Positions 30,826 through 42,028 of a stretch of DNA of 64,000 nt are shown here, piece by piece; position 1 is the first letter of the stretch, and each line of letters begins with the position of its first letter. The position numbers were made by a program, and so were the translations under genes. Source of the DNA: Cyclaneusma minus (Eukaryota; Ascomycota; Leotiomycetes; Marthamycetales; Marthamycetaceae); the NCBI GenBank assembly GCA_037179335.1, contig JAKZHN010000010.1, positions 1,247,870 to 1,311,869 on the forward strand. Direction: 5' to 3'. The notes beneath the pieces are model-generated. The model was not told the origin of the DNA. It ran no database searches and was given only the letters and a program-made list of their open reading frames with translations.

Positions 30826-32685
30826 TCAGCGTCGCCTCCTTCTCAGATCCCACCTCACACCCTCAGCCTTCTCCCAGACTTCTTCGTCATCAGCAACCAT
30901 CTGCCATCCCTCCTCAACCTCGCCCTCCGAACTATCAACATCTGCCTCGGGCAGCGCATTCTCCTCGCCAACGGCATTTTCCGAGGAATCTTTCCTCTCC
31001 TCCCCACGTACTTGCTCAATTCCATTATCTCCCAATAAAAACTCCCCGAAATATTTTACCGCATTGAAAGCCTCTTCGCCCGTCGGCACAATATTTTCGC
31101 TCGGCAGTAAGAAACCGTAGCTCCCCGTGTCTCTCAGCTTAATCTGATAGCTATACTTCGTTCGCATCTCGTGGTAAAACCAGTCGATCGCACTGCCTCC
31201 GCCCATCTCCATCCTCACCCTATCCTTCATCTTTGCACTCTTCGAAAAAGGCACAGCGCCCTCGCAAGCCGAGCTTACGCTATACGCTTCCCCAGATGAA
31301 AGACGTATAGCTTTCGCCAAGCCCATAGCCAGCTCTTCGAGATTTTCGAGCGCTGGAGGTTCGGAAGAGCAGGAGAAGGAGTAGGGGTAGAGAACTTGTT
31401 GCGAGTACGAGTGCATATCAAGGAAGCCGGCGAACTGGACATTGTTATTTGCGGTTTCGTTCTTGGCCCATTCGGCGAGGCGGTGGCTTTCGACGGCTTG
31501 GAATGGCTCGTCACCAGGATAGCTCTCGGAGCACGGGTTGCTTTGGTAGCTGGTGCCTTCCCATTCGAATCCGAAACCTCGGTCTAGATCGAGGCCGCGG
31601 CAGAAACGAAGATTGGTCTGTTGGCGGTTTTTGCGCCACAGACGGTCGTTCTCCCACGTGTAGACGTATCCATCGACATTTATGGTGGGGATCAGCACCC
31701 AGTCAAATTCCTGGAGGAGTTTTGTGATCCCCGACGATTTGCCATAGGAGGTGATGAGGGACCAGGCGATGTAGGTGACGGTGGAAACCGATATCCATTC
31801 ACGGGCGTGGGTACCACCTGCAATGATGATGGTCTTGCGGGGCCTGGATTCTTGCTGCGAATTGGTTGGATGAACACCAATCCGCAAGGCCGGAATGTCT
31901 CTTCCTTCATACGAAGTACCGATGTTGATCATTCGGACATGGGTGGTGAACATGGATGCCATAAGGCGCATCCACGGGACAATTACGGAAAGGGGCTGGT
32001 AGTCCTCGAAGAAGATGTTGTTCACACCGCTGTCGGTCTTTTTCAAAGCAGGAGTGAAGGCATGCTCGGCACGATTTGGGGGGTAGGTAGGATCCTTGAA
32101 GGTCAAGGAAGGATATGTCTGGTAGATAGAGCGGGCTAAATCGGGCATCAGATGCGAATATGCCTTGTGAAGGGATTTAGGAAGGAGGCCAAGCAAAGAT
32201 GAGACCTATTACGTGTTACTAGGAGAAGATGGGGAGGGTCGGCAATTGCATACATCGTCCTCTCTTAACCGTATATCGGCCCAGTTATGTGTAAACTCCC
32301 ACACGTCCAAGAACAGGGTATCAGCGGCCTCTGCCAACGCAGCCTCTTCCTCGACAGTAGTGATGTCGAATCTCAAGACCACGTCTCCGCCGTATTTAGC
32401 CAACAAGGTGCCGGGAAGAGGAGCGGCGGCAGCGGCGGTTGAGGACGAGTGCTTGTCGGAAGCAGCGGGAGCCTTGCTGCTGGCTCCAAAGGCTTTTTCG
32501 ATAACAGTGTCCCTCAGCCAAGTCAACTGAGGAAAGACGTTTCGAAGGCTGTACTTGATGGATGCAGCATCATGGCGATGATGCTGGGAATGGGCGAGAG
32601 GCGCAGGACCGTCCCACGGATGGGCGCAGGCGGTCGAGGCGAGCAGAGCGACAAGCAGAGCAGCGGTCGATTGCGGGGAGCGCAT
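30826..32685 (-). CDS. ECM14: Ecm14, inactive M14 metallocarboxypeptidase (603 aa)
   Basis: Exons 32254-32685 and 30826-32205 joined across a 48-nt intron (GTATGC...TAATAG), giving LREDDVSSLLGLLPKSL. A signal peptide (MRSPQSTAALLVALLASTACA) precedes a His-containing propeptide. The carboxypeptidase fold has zinc ligands GGTHAREW (~277) and DMHSYSQQ (~410). The catalytic glutamate expected in the ELRDTG motif is a lysine here (YQIKLRDTGSYGFLLP, ~499), as is known for Ecm14 pseudopeptidases. So it should bind zinc but not hydrolyse peptide bonds. It is secreted or vacuolar and linked to cell-wall biology in yeast. The last ~90 residues are an acidic low-complexity tail ending in an Arg run. Confidence 0.93.
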
Positions 32686-33428
32686 CGTCACGGCTGTTCA
32701 ACGGCACATGCGCTCGATCAGCGAAGGGGCGACGCCTGAATGGCGAAGGCTAAGCAATAAGTGCGTGGGTTATGATGTGGATGTTGAAGCTGAGATCTTG
32801 ATAAGAGAAGAGGCTGCTGCGTCACCAGGGAGGCTCAATTCACGTGGCAAGAATGGCAAGACCAGAGCCGCTTTAGGGGCCTGCCAGACTGCCAGTAGAG
32901 TGCCACTACTCTAGTTTAATTGCTTGGTAGTTTAGATCAAGAATCTTTTCATCTTACCAAATACGAAGTCGCACTCAAATCATTGCACGATATCAGCACT
33001 TGAGGCTAATATGCATATCCACCTCTCGGCCAGACCGGGGATCCATGCCATCCTAGGCTGGCTTCAGTCTGGTGTGAATAGGTCTGTTCTGGTCAAAGTA
33101 AAGCATGCACGCACGTACAAGAGTTGCATGCGCTTCTTCTGCCAAGCAGCCTTGCGCGCGTCGATGGCTTCTGTGACCTGGTCGGGCGACTTCAATTACC
33201 TACCCAGCGGGCCGAGCAGCACCCCGGCTTCCGTGTCCAGCGGTCCACCAGCCGTCCACCTCATGCACCGTCTGCAACCCCTTGTTTAAGTAATTCCAAG
33301 CACCAAGATCTACCGCAAACCTCACAGAGCCCAGCTCCCCCGCCGACCCGAACGCCATCCATCTGCCACCGCATTCGTGAAGCCCTGGGACTGGAGTGCG
33401 ACCCAATGATTTGGAAAAGAGGGTCAAA
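32686..33428. other. Divergent promoter region
   Basis: Lies between ECM14 (minus) and the Sec7 gene (plus). Short frames only; none convincing. Confidence 0.5.
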
Positions 33429-36400
33429 ATGCTGGCCTTTGCTTTGCTACGTCGTCGCGAGCAGCTGAGCGACCATGATCTGAGGCGGACGAACAGTCTC
33501 CTGCAGCCAGTACACAATCAAGGACTCGCCGATGGAAGGGCTAGTGAACAGATCCCGCGCAAGTCGAGCCCTTCGGCCCTGCTGTCTCCCTCTTCCGCTG
33601 CCAATCCACCAAACCCCGCGTCGTCGAGTCCCGCGACAAGTCCACGCCAGTCGCTCGAATCGGCCGAGCGGACGCCCGTACTAATCCAACATGAAACTCA
33701 GAAGCATCGACGCTTTTCCATGCTTAAGTTTCGTCATGCCTCAGACTCGCAGCTGTCGACCAGAGCACGCCAGCAAGCCGAGGCAGCTGCAATCCCCCCA
33801 ATGCCGGACCGTAAGGAGTCTCCCTTGCGACTTCTGTAGAGCTGCATGGTGCTAATGATACGCGATGTAGCTCCTTCCATCATTACCACCGCCCCGACCT
33901 TCGATCAGTATTCATTTGCCAAGAGAAGGCTCAAGACAGAGCCCCCGGCCCCGGCGGACACAGGAAACATGTTGAACGACCAGGAGGAGGACATGAAGGC
34001 ATTGAAGAAAGAAAGGCGGAACACCTTCTCTGACGGCCCTCGACCGACCCAACGTGGCCGAGTCACATTCGAGGATCCTGAAAGGCCGGTGACCCAGGGC
34101 AACACTGTTCCGCCTCCTCCTGCATATGGCGATGAAGCGAGCTCGGCCCTCGCATTACCTGTCAATCGACTGTCAGAGTCTTCGAGATCAGATGGTAGTT
34201 CCGCAGACCACGGCGTTTATGCTACAACCACCACGACCACACACACTGTCCATACCACAACCACTTTCTTTCGTCTGCCACGCCGGAAGACCAAGGGACC
34301 GCTCTTCCCATTGCCTGAGAAGGTCAACCCAGCCAAAACACCCGCGCATACCCCAAAACTATCGCAGGGTTCTTCAAATATCAGTTCGTCCAGCAGACCC
34401 GCAGGTCAGGAGTCTGCTGTGGCCATGGCTGCTCGGGGCGTAGGATCTCATTTGGACGGTCACAGTGCTTTGCCTCAGTCTGGCTTTCCTTCGCCGTCGA
34501 CGATGAGCAAGACCTCGCTTCAGTTTTCTCCTGGTTCACCACTAGCCCGGCATGATTCGAATGCATCCGGGCAGTCTTCTCCTGCGCGTCAACGAGCTAC
34601 GCTTCGAGGCCGGGCCTCCACATCGAACTCTTTGACTACCGCTGCTAACACCAGTCAAGATGCACTACCGACTCCGACTCTGCCTTCTGCCCGTAACTCG
34701 ATATCTACAGGGAGGAAGAGCCTCGGAGATCTATTCCATATTTCTTCGAGACTGGGAAAGAGCTCGGAGCCTTATGGACCAGGGTCTTCTCCCGCCACTC
34801 CCGGGTCCAATGGATCCAAGAACAATTCTATGCAGTTAGCACGGGAGCCTGCTGTCTCCATTGTTCTCCCTGAGCGATTGAGCGATGACACTCCTGCAAA
34901 ATATCTGGAGCGACTTGAGGAGGTCGTAAGCAGAGGTCTCGTTGCGTCGGTCTTGTCCAAGGGAACCGATCCTTTCAGCCAAGCCGTCCTGAGAAGTTAC
35001 ATGCGGAGCTTTGGTTTCTTCGGCGACCCTATGGATATGGCAATTCGAAAGCTTCTGATGGAGGTCGAGCTTCCGAAAGAGACGCAACAAATCGACCGAT
35101 GCCTCCAGGCATTTGCGAACAGATATCACGAGTGTAACCCAGGAATATTCCATGACCCTGGGGATGCATATTTCATCGCCTTCTCTCTCCTCATCTTGCA
35201 TACCGATGTTTTCAATCAGAACAACAAGAAAAAGATGCAAAAGCAGGATTACCTGAAGAATACCAAAGAAGTACCTATATTTGACGATATTTTGGAGTGT
35301 TTCTACGACAACATCTCCTATACTCCCTTCATTCATGTCGAAGACGATTTCGTCAACGGCGAGCGCATTATACCCCAGAAGGTGAAGAAGAAATCATCTA
35401 TCTTGTCCCGAGGAACGGATCCGCTCAAACGGTCTTCGAAGGAACCTATCGACCCCTATGCTCTGATCATGGACAGCCAACTGGATACTTTGCGACCAAA
35501 CCTGAAAGAGGTGATGTTTTTGGATGAGCACTACAGCTACCTCGGCACAGTACCCTTCCTCAATCTTCAGAATCTTCGAAATACATTTTTCAATACCGGT
35601 GTCCTGCAGATCGTGTCTGCGCGGTCACGGCCTGATGCATTCATGTCCGAAACAACTGCGACGAACCCAGAACAGGCACATGTGGGTATCGTGGACATTA
35701 AAGTCACGAAAGTCGGACTGCTCTGGCGCAAAGACCCCAAGAAGAAGAAGACGCGGTCGCCTTGGCAAGAATGGGGTGCGATTCTGACAGGTGCTCAGCT
35801 TTACTTCTTTCGCAATACCGGATGGACGAAGAATTTGGTGCATCAGTATGAGCAACACATTAAGCACGGAAATGAGAATACCCCGGTCGTTTTCAAGCCT
35901 CCCCTGGATATATTCAAGCCCGACGCGATGATGTCCACCGACGATGCAGTTGCCCTCGTGGATGCAAACTATAAGAAGCACAAGAATGCCTTCATTTTTG
36001 TCCGGCGTGGCGGCCTGGAGGAGACCTTTCTGGCTGACAACGAAGAAGAAATGAATGACTGGCTTGGTAAGCTCAACTACGCTGCTGCATTCCGATCGGC
36101 CGGCGTTCGTATGAGAGGTTTAGTTGGTGGCAACTATGAGGGACAACGCACTCGAGGCATCAGAAGACTCGATTCAAGTAGCGATAGTCCTACCGCAAAA
36201 ACTGTTCAAACACCGACTGGCGATGTAAACATCGTGAAGGGCAACATCGACACCAAAATGGCCCGAGATATTCAAGCCGCGCGTAGAGCTATCATGGCAC
36301 GAAAGATTAAAGACTCGGATGAGAAGCTAGCTGCTGCCCAGAAGCAGCTTGATACGCAGCTGAGAAATGCTCGACACCTCCAGATCCTGGCCCCAATTCA

Positions 36401-37868
36401 GGAAAAGACGCGCGACCAGCTGCTTTCAGCAGCCGCTAGGATGTCTGCCAAGCTGAAATGGCTCAGAGTCGAGATATGGCGGCTGAGGTGCCACAGAGAT
36501 ATTCTGTCAATGGATATGGAGGAGGAAAGTAAGCATGACATTGTTGTCGAACGGGACGAAGTGATCAGTCCTCCTCAGCCCGTAGATAAAGAAAACGGGA
36601 ATGACGGTCTGAGCCGGATGGCATCTAAAGCAAGCAACGGCCTTGCTCCTCAAATAAGTCCTATCTCCTCTCATAGCTCACAAGGACCTGGTGGTCTCCA
36701 TCCGTCTCCACAGCCTTCAAGCACGGATGGACCTTTTGAGGCCGGGGACATCTTCAGTGCGTCTTCTGTCCTCTCATCAGGGTCGAGCTTTCACCGTGCC
36801 CCAAATGCCTGGGAACTACCACCGCTTGATTTCAACAACCCCGTTCGCCGTGTCTCGTCAGCTTCGATTACCCCAAGCATCACTCACCAACCATCTGGCG
36901 GCAGCATGCGTCCCATCACAGCCCCTGGAAACACTACAAATACCGACATACCTGCCGCATCCGCTCAATCTGAAATCTCGCCGCAAGAGGATGCCGCGGA
37001 GTTAGCGGTCCTCGAGCAGGCAGGCGTATTCAGGGAAACCAGCACACCGGATAGTAAGCTAACTGCTAGTTGCTCCATGTCGGTGGACGGCACGAGGGAC
37101 AAAGAGCATGGTGAGAAAGACCGTTCCGAAGGAAGCAAAATTCGCCGTAGCCTTCATCGCACGTTGCGTGATGCACATGTCACACCAGGCCATCACCAAA
37201 GGAGAAGCAGGGGCAAAGATTCACTGTCCTCTGTCACTCCATCAGATGATAACAAGGGCCTGGATGATATGTTGAGTCGCGGAACAGGCAGTTTTGTGGT
37301 TCATGGGAAGAAAGCCAGTGTCATAACATTCGGGAGCGAGTTGCAGCAAATGACACCGGAAGACCGTTTACGGTTTCGCAAGTCGAGCAACAAAGACGAC
37401 GTGTTTGGCGAGAAAATAAGCGAAGGGAACGGACCCGCGGGGTTTGAGGATTATCGTGCTGTGTTAGCTGGACTTGATAAGGCACCGATCAGAAGAGACA
37501 GTGGAGCAAGTGCTAGTACGGCGACAGCCAGGAGCTTCCACGAGCTTCGAAGGCGCATGAGCGAGAATCATGCAACGGCGACGGGTGGGAAGATACGGGC
37601 TAGCTTGGGAGAGGTGCTCATGAGTGACGAAGACGACAGTGATGCCGAAGGCACTGCGGATGGTCGGACAACGCCGTCGCCGCTGACCCGTCTACCAGAC
37701 GGCGAAACAGAAGAGGGTGGCGATACCGATGCAAGCCCTGACCAAAGGGAGTTTTACACGCCGGAGAGCGCCAGCCCAGTGCGTGAGACAACCAGTCGAT
37801 CGATCCCTGCTGTTCAGGACGACGGGCTTGGAGCGAGCGGCATTACAGTTTCACAAAGACCTCGCTAG
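33429..37868 (+). CDS. Sec7-PH Arf guanine-nucleotide exchange factor (1459 aa)
   Basis: Exons 33429-33810 and 33871-37868; 60-nt intron (GTAAGG, branch GCTAATG, GATGTAG) joins MPD to PPSIITTAPTF. A long Ser/Pro-rich N-terminus precedes the Sec7 domain at about 468-640, with SFGFFGDPMDMAIRKLLMEV, the glutamic finger in ELPKETQQIDR (~531), and DAYFIAFSLLILHTDVFNQN. A PH domain follows at about 732-873 (VGLLWRKDPKKKKTRSPWQE ... AFIFVRRGGLEETFLADNEE), then a coiled coil (~924-1014) and a long disordered tail. It should activate an Arf GTPase at Golgi, endosome or plasma membrane. The Sec7-then-PH order resembles yeast Syt1/Yel1; which one is not resolved. The ATG at 33429 is the first in frame with good context. 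Confidence 0.92.
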
Positions 37869-39374
37869 TGAGAGTACTACGGCCTGATACCGCGGCTTTC
37901 CACACTTGACTGTTGCAACCGCACCATTACGTTCCCTTTGTCTCCGGTCGTTCTCGACATTGCACACAAAAGTTTTGCGTTTCTTTCAGTTGGGTCGCAT
38001 TTGCTCGGGTTTCTGAGTTTTAGGCAAGCCAGCGTGTATACTGTTCTTTTCGGTTATACGGAACTGTCATGGGGCAGGACATCAAGAGAGGGACGAGCGA
38101 AATTAGGAGGGATTGTCGCGTTGAGGAGTTGTTGTGTGGGGATCTGTTTGCTCTTCATACAATGCGGGTGCGTGCATTGGCGGGAATGGACATCAGGGAT
38201 TCTGTAGACGGAAGGAAGGGTGTCTTTGCTTTTCTCCTGGTTCTTGCTGGCGCGGCGTGGCTTGCGAAGACGGCTCTTTTTTCTAGATAACGAAGCTACA
38301 CGCTTTGCCTAGATGTTGCCGCTGCTTTCCGCAGAATCTCTTGTTTTGGTTCCCCTGGGTGGAGATGGAATGGATTGGATGGAATAACAAGCGTACAGGT
38401 GGCTAGATGGGATAGGAGTCGACGAACTATGGATGTCGACGCGGGTCTGGGAAAAGGCATGAACTGTGTGTTGTATGGGTGTAGGAATCCAAGCAAGTTA
38501 TATGTCGACTTTATGTTGACCTGCCGCATTTACCTATGTGCCACGATCGAGGTGACTCGTAACCTTGCTGGGAGTAGGAGAGAGCCACTGGCCAGTAGAC
38601 TTACAGCCGCGCGAAAAAAGAAGCCTGTTTACGGGCTGCAGATTTGCTAGGAACGAACCAGGGGCAAGTGGCAATCTTCAAGTGTGCGTGTACAAGTATT
38701 GGAATGGATGCATCCTAAGCTTTCAATTACTTTTATGCAGCAGCCCAAAAGGGGGTGAGGCCTCGGGCGCTAATGAGGATGGTTATGAGAGAGGGCTCTT
38801 GCCGCATCCAAGTGTCCTATCATATGTACGGAATTCCGCGATGCATTCTCTCTGGAATCTGTCTTGGAGTTCCGAGACGGCGATTGCCTGTCCATGGTCG
38901 CCGAAGACAGCCAGATATTACCATTAGAGATGGACATGCGCGGTGTCGAGCACTTTAAAGGATCGCCGAGTAGATCTCCAGAGACGCCAGGCGACCCGCT
39001 TTTCCACGCTTGTCCTGTCGATGGTAGTTATCTAAACTTACCTTATTTGGAGAAAGCAGGGTTCGCGGAATTTTATGAGCAGCTGGTACAAACACAGCTA
39101 ATTCGTGGCTGTTACCAAATTTCAACATAGCTGTCCTGCTTCATAGTCTGAACTATGGGCAGCCTATCGCTATCTGACTAGTCCAGAAGAGATTGATGGG
39201 GCGGGCCATTTTGTCGGTATGGCAGGTTTACAGGAGCAGGGGACGACAGTTATGGTTCTGTTGACGAGGCTTTTGCAAGCCATGTTTGTAATATGGAAGG
39301 CTGGGGGATATTGAACTATCTACCTGACGATGCCGCTCAGTCGTAATCATTAGGCGGCGCCGTATCTTCTTCTA
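37869..39374. other. Intergenic (1.5 kb), no confident gene
   Basis: An ATG-started 73-codon frame at 38069-38290 ends with a hydrophobic stretch (FAFLLVLAGAAWLAKTALF), but it lies in the likely 3' UTR of the Sec7 gene. A frame open to 39130 lacks an ATG and looks decayed. Nothing else seen. Confidence 0.45.
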
Positions 39375-40634
39375 CTACGCATTGGCCATAACGGCCTTCG
39401 CCCGCTCCAACTCCTTGGAGAAATCTTCTTCCATAATCCACTTCATCCTCGTCTTGATCTTCGGTAGCAGCTTCGCTGGATCACTCCCTACTCCCTCCAG
39501 TCTCAGGCTCCATAATTTTGATGCTTCCCTGCTCGTGTGGACCATTTTCAGCGTCCTCGGTCTTCTCACAATGTCGTACCCTTTCAAGGCTCCCTCTACA
39601 TCCCGAATACCCTCACAGCTCTCCAGTAGCTCGCACAGTATGTATGCGTCCTCGATCGCCATTCCGGCGCCCCCTCCCTGATGAGGGGTACTTGCATGGG
39701 CGGCATCGCCCAAGATAGTAACTCTTCCTTTGGCGAAAGTATCACACTCTGGATGATCGAACATGGCCCAAATGTCCGGCTTCTCAACCAAGTCGACTAA
39801 TTTCTGGATTTGTGCCCCCCAGTGCGAGAATGCAGCCATCATCTCTTCTCGAGTGGTTGGCACTACCCACTCCTTATCCGTCCATTCGTCACAATCGACG
39901 AGCGCGCCAATGTTCACGAGTTTGCCCTTCTGCACTGGAAATTGAATGATGTGGCCTCTTTCTGCGAGCCAGACATTTGGCCGCCTGGAGCGCTCATATC
40001 CTAGCAAAGCCTCCACTTGCTCCATCGGTAGCAGTGCCCGGTACACAATGCCTCCCGAGTACTTGGCATACGATTGTGGATTGTCAAGCCCAAGAATGTA
40101 CCTTCGGACTCCAGACTTGATGCCGTCGCAGCCTATCACACAGGCATGGCTAGCTTCTGTGCCATCTTTGAAAGCCAAGCGTATGCCTTTCTCGCCATTG
40201 TCGTCGATAGCCACGACTCTCTTGCCGAAATGGACGTACCCAGCAGGCACCATTTTCACGAGCTCGTCAAGGAAATCGGCACGGTGGACTGTTGCCTGCG
40301 TGGGGCTGACTTGGTTCACACCAATTGTGTCGCCCGTCATGCGTCCTTCACAGAGGTCCTGGCCGAAAAGAAAATGCATGGCAACATTTTTGTCACTCTC
40401 GCGAAACGCAACGCGTTCAAATGCTTTGCGTATGGAGGGATCGATCAGCTCCATGGCGCGCACAGCGTTGGGGAGGAAAGCGAGGCCTCCGCCGATAGTG
40501 CTGAAGCAACGGGCGCCCTCGTAGATGGTGAATGGGATGTTTCGCTTCAAGAGGCCGATGGCGAAGACCATGCCAGAAATTCCGCCCCCTATGATGGCGA
40601 TGTCCAGAGGAGCTTCCTCGCTATCGCTGGGCAT
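39375..40634 (-). CDS. FAD-dependent aromatic monooxygenase, salicylate-hydroxylase type (419 aa)
   Basis: Intronless; ATG 40634 chosen because it puts the dinucleotide-binding motif at residues 14-21 (IIGGGISG), as in the family. Also visible are the DG motif CVIGCDGIKSGVR and the second FAD motif ILGDAAHASTPHQGGGAGMA (~305). It should hydroxylate a small aromatic or related substrate with NAD(P)H and O2; the substrate cannot be read from sequence. The frame is open upstream to an ATG at 40838 that would add 68 residues starting with a strongly hydrophobic MFTSVVVFFFFSLLLLGV. The neighbours do not form an evident metabolic cluster apart from the transcription factor 1.4 kb away. Confidence 0.9.
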   Translation of the reverse strand: MPSDSEEAPLDIAIIGGGISGMVFAIGLLKRNIPFTIYEGARCFSTIGGGLAFLPNAVRAMELIDPSIRKAFERVAFRESDKNVAMHFLFGQDLCEGRMTGDTIGVNQVSPTQATVHRADFLDELVKMVPAGYVHFGKRVVAIDDNGEKGIRLAFKDGTEASHACVIGCDGIKSGVRRYILGLDNPQSYAKYSGGIVYRALLPMEQVEALLGYERSRRPNVWLAERGHIIQFPVQKGKLVNIGALVDCDEWTDKEWVVPTTREEMMAAFSHWGAQIQKLVDLVEKPDIWAMFDHPECDTFAKGRVTILGDAAHASTPHQGGGAGMAIEDAYILCELLESCEGIRDVEGALKGYDIVRRPRTLKMVHTSREASKLWSLRLEGVGSDPAKLLPKIKTRMKWIMEEDFSKELERAKAVMANA

Positions 40635-42028
40635 TTTGAAAGGCAAAAGGCTTCGAAGTTCAAACAAGAATGAGAGCTGGGAAATAATAGTAAACTTCTG
40701 GGTCTGCCCTGTACGCAGACGGGAGGGAGATGGATTTTGAAGCTGAAAAGAATATACCTCAAGAGTAGACGGCCGTTTCTCCTGGACACCGAGGAGGAGG
40801 AGGGAGAAGAAGAAGAAGACGACGACGGAAGTAAACATGATGCTACTTATCCGTGGGCACATAGAGAGAAGTGGCGCGGTGCTCGTTGCTGAAGGTTACA
40901 GTCAAAGTCACCCAAATTCCACAGACAATCCTGGTATGCTTCTCACGAGGAAAGCCTCGGAGGGTAGAAACAGCGACAATAGCATAGCGACATAGCTTTG
41001 GGAGCGTGCTTGCAAGCAGTGGTGAGGCTGAGTAGCAGCACGAAGACGTCGACTGAACTTGAAGACGGAGTTTCTAATTGCGTGCCAAGCCGGTAGCTCG
41101 CAACCGATTCGTCGATCTGCGTAATCCTGGGCCATGGATTCTCGCGATGCCATTGGATCGCATATACGCAGGAGGCGCTTGGCTAGGACCAGCTAGCTCT
41201 AGTCTGTATCACACATCTAGACTGCTAGATATGCAGCTCGTATAATCCTACCGAATAAGGCAGCGAGAAGCAATCCACAATCTGGGTAAAGCGATCGGTT
41301 TATTCAAGTCTAAACACGAAGTAACCAAAGTCCAAAAGTAATGCATGTAGTTGAAAAAAGCCTAGATCAAGTCTTGCAGTAACGAAAAGTCAAAAACAAA
41401 GTGAACTAAAACGTTACTTTATAGGGGAAGATGCAAACAATTAGAATGGAAGTAGAACGATGATAAATGACCGAATTATCAAAGGCAATTGAGACACGTA
41501 GAAATCACAACAGGAAACACAGCAATACCACATGTATCAGGAGTAGCAGATTGATTTCGTGGATGACGAACCATGCTAATAAAGATCTGTGGCCTGCACT
41601 ACGAGTGGATTCAAGGGGCTGATTGAACTTGCTGGGACGAAAGGGAATGGCGGAGAGAGGATGGCGTCGGGACAGTATTTCGGGGAGAAGAACTTTGACA
41701 CTGGAGCAAGGACGAGGCTGTTGGAGAAGATTGGATTGACAGAATTTGGTGGTACCTAGTGCTTCGTGAGGTGAGTCAGCTGATCGAATTAGCCCAACCT
41801 GGTTTTCGTTGAGCTCCTTTTCGATCCTTCACTCCCACCAACAATGAAGCCAGATTAACTCCATGCCTATAATATTACGAATATTCCACCCAGCGACACA
41901 TTATCATTAATCGTGTGATCCCGTCGAACCTGTGGTGGAATTTCGAAATAGACGACGGCAGGTTATCAAAAAGCTAGAATGGGTAATACTGTTGCTGTGG
42001 TGGGTAGTCAAAGCCCGCCGATTCTGCA
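40635..42028. other. Intergenic (1.4 kb), no gene seen
   Basis: A/T-rich (especially 41280-41560), without supported coding frames. Contains the promoter/leader of the monooxygenase gene and the 3' region of the Zn2Cys6 gene. Confidence 0.5.
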
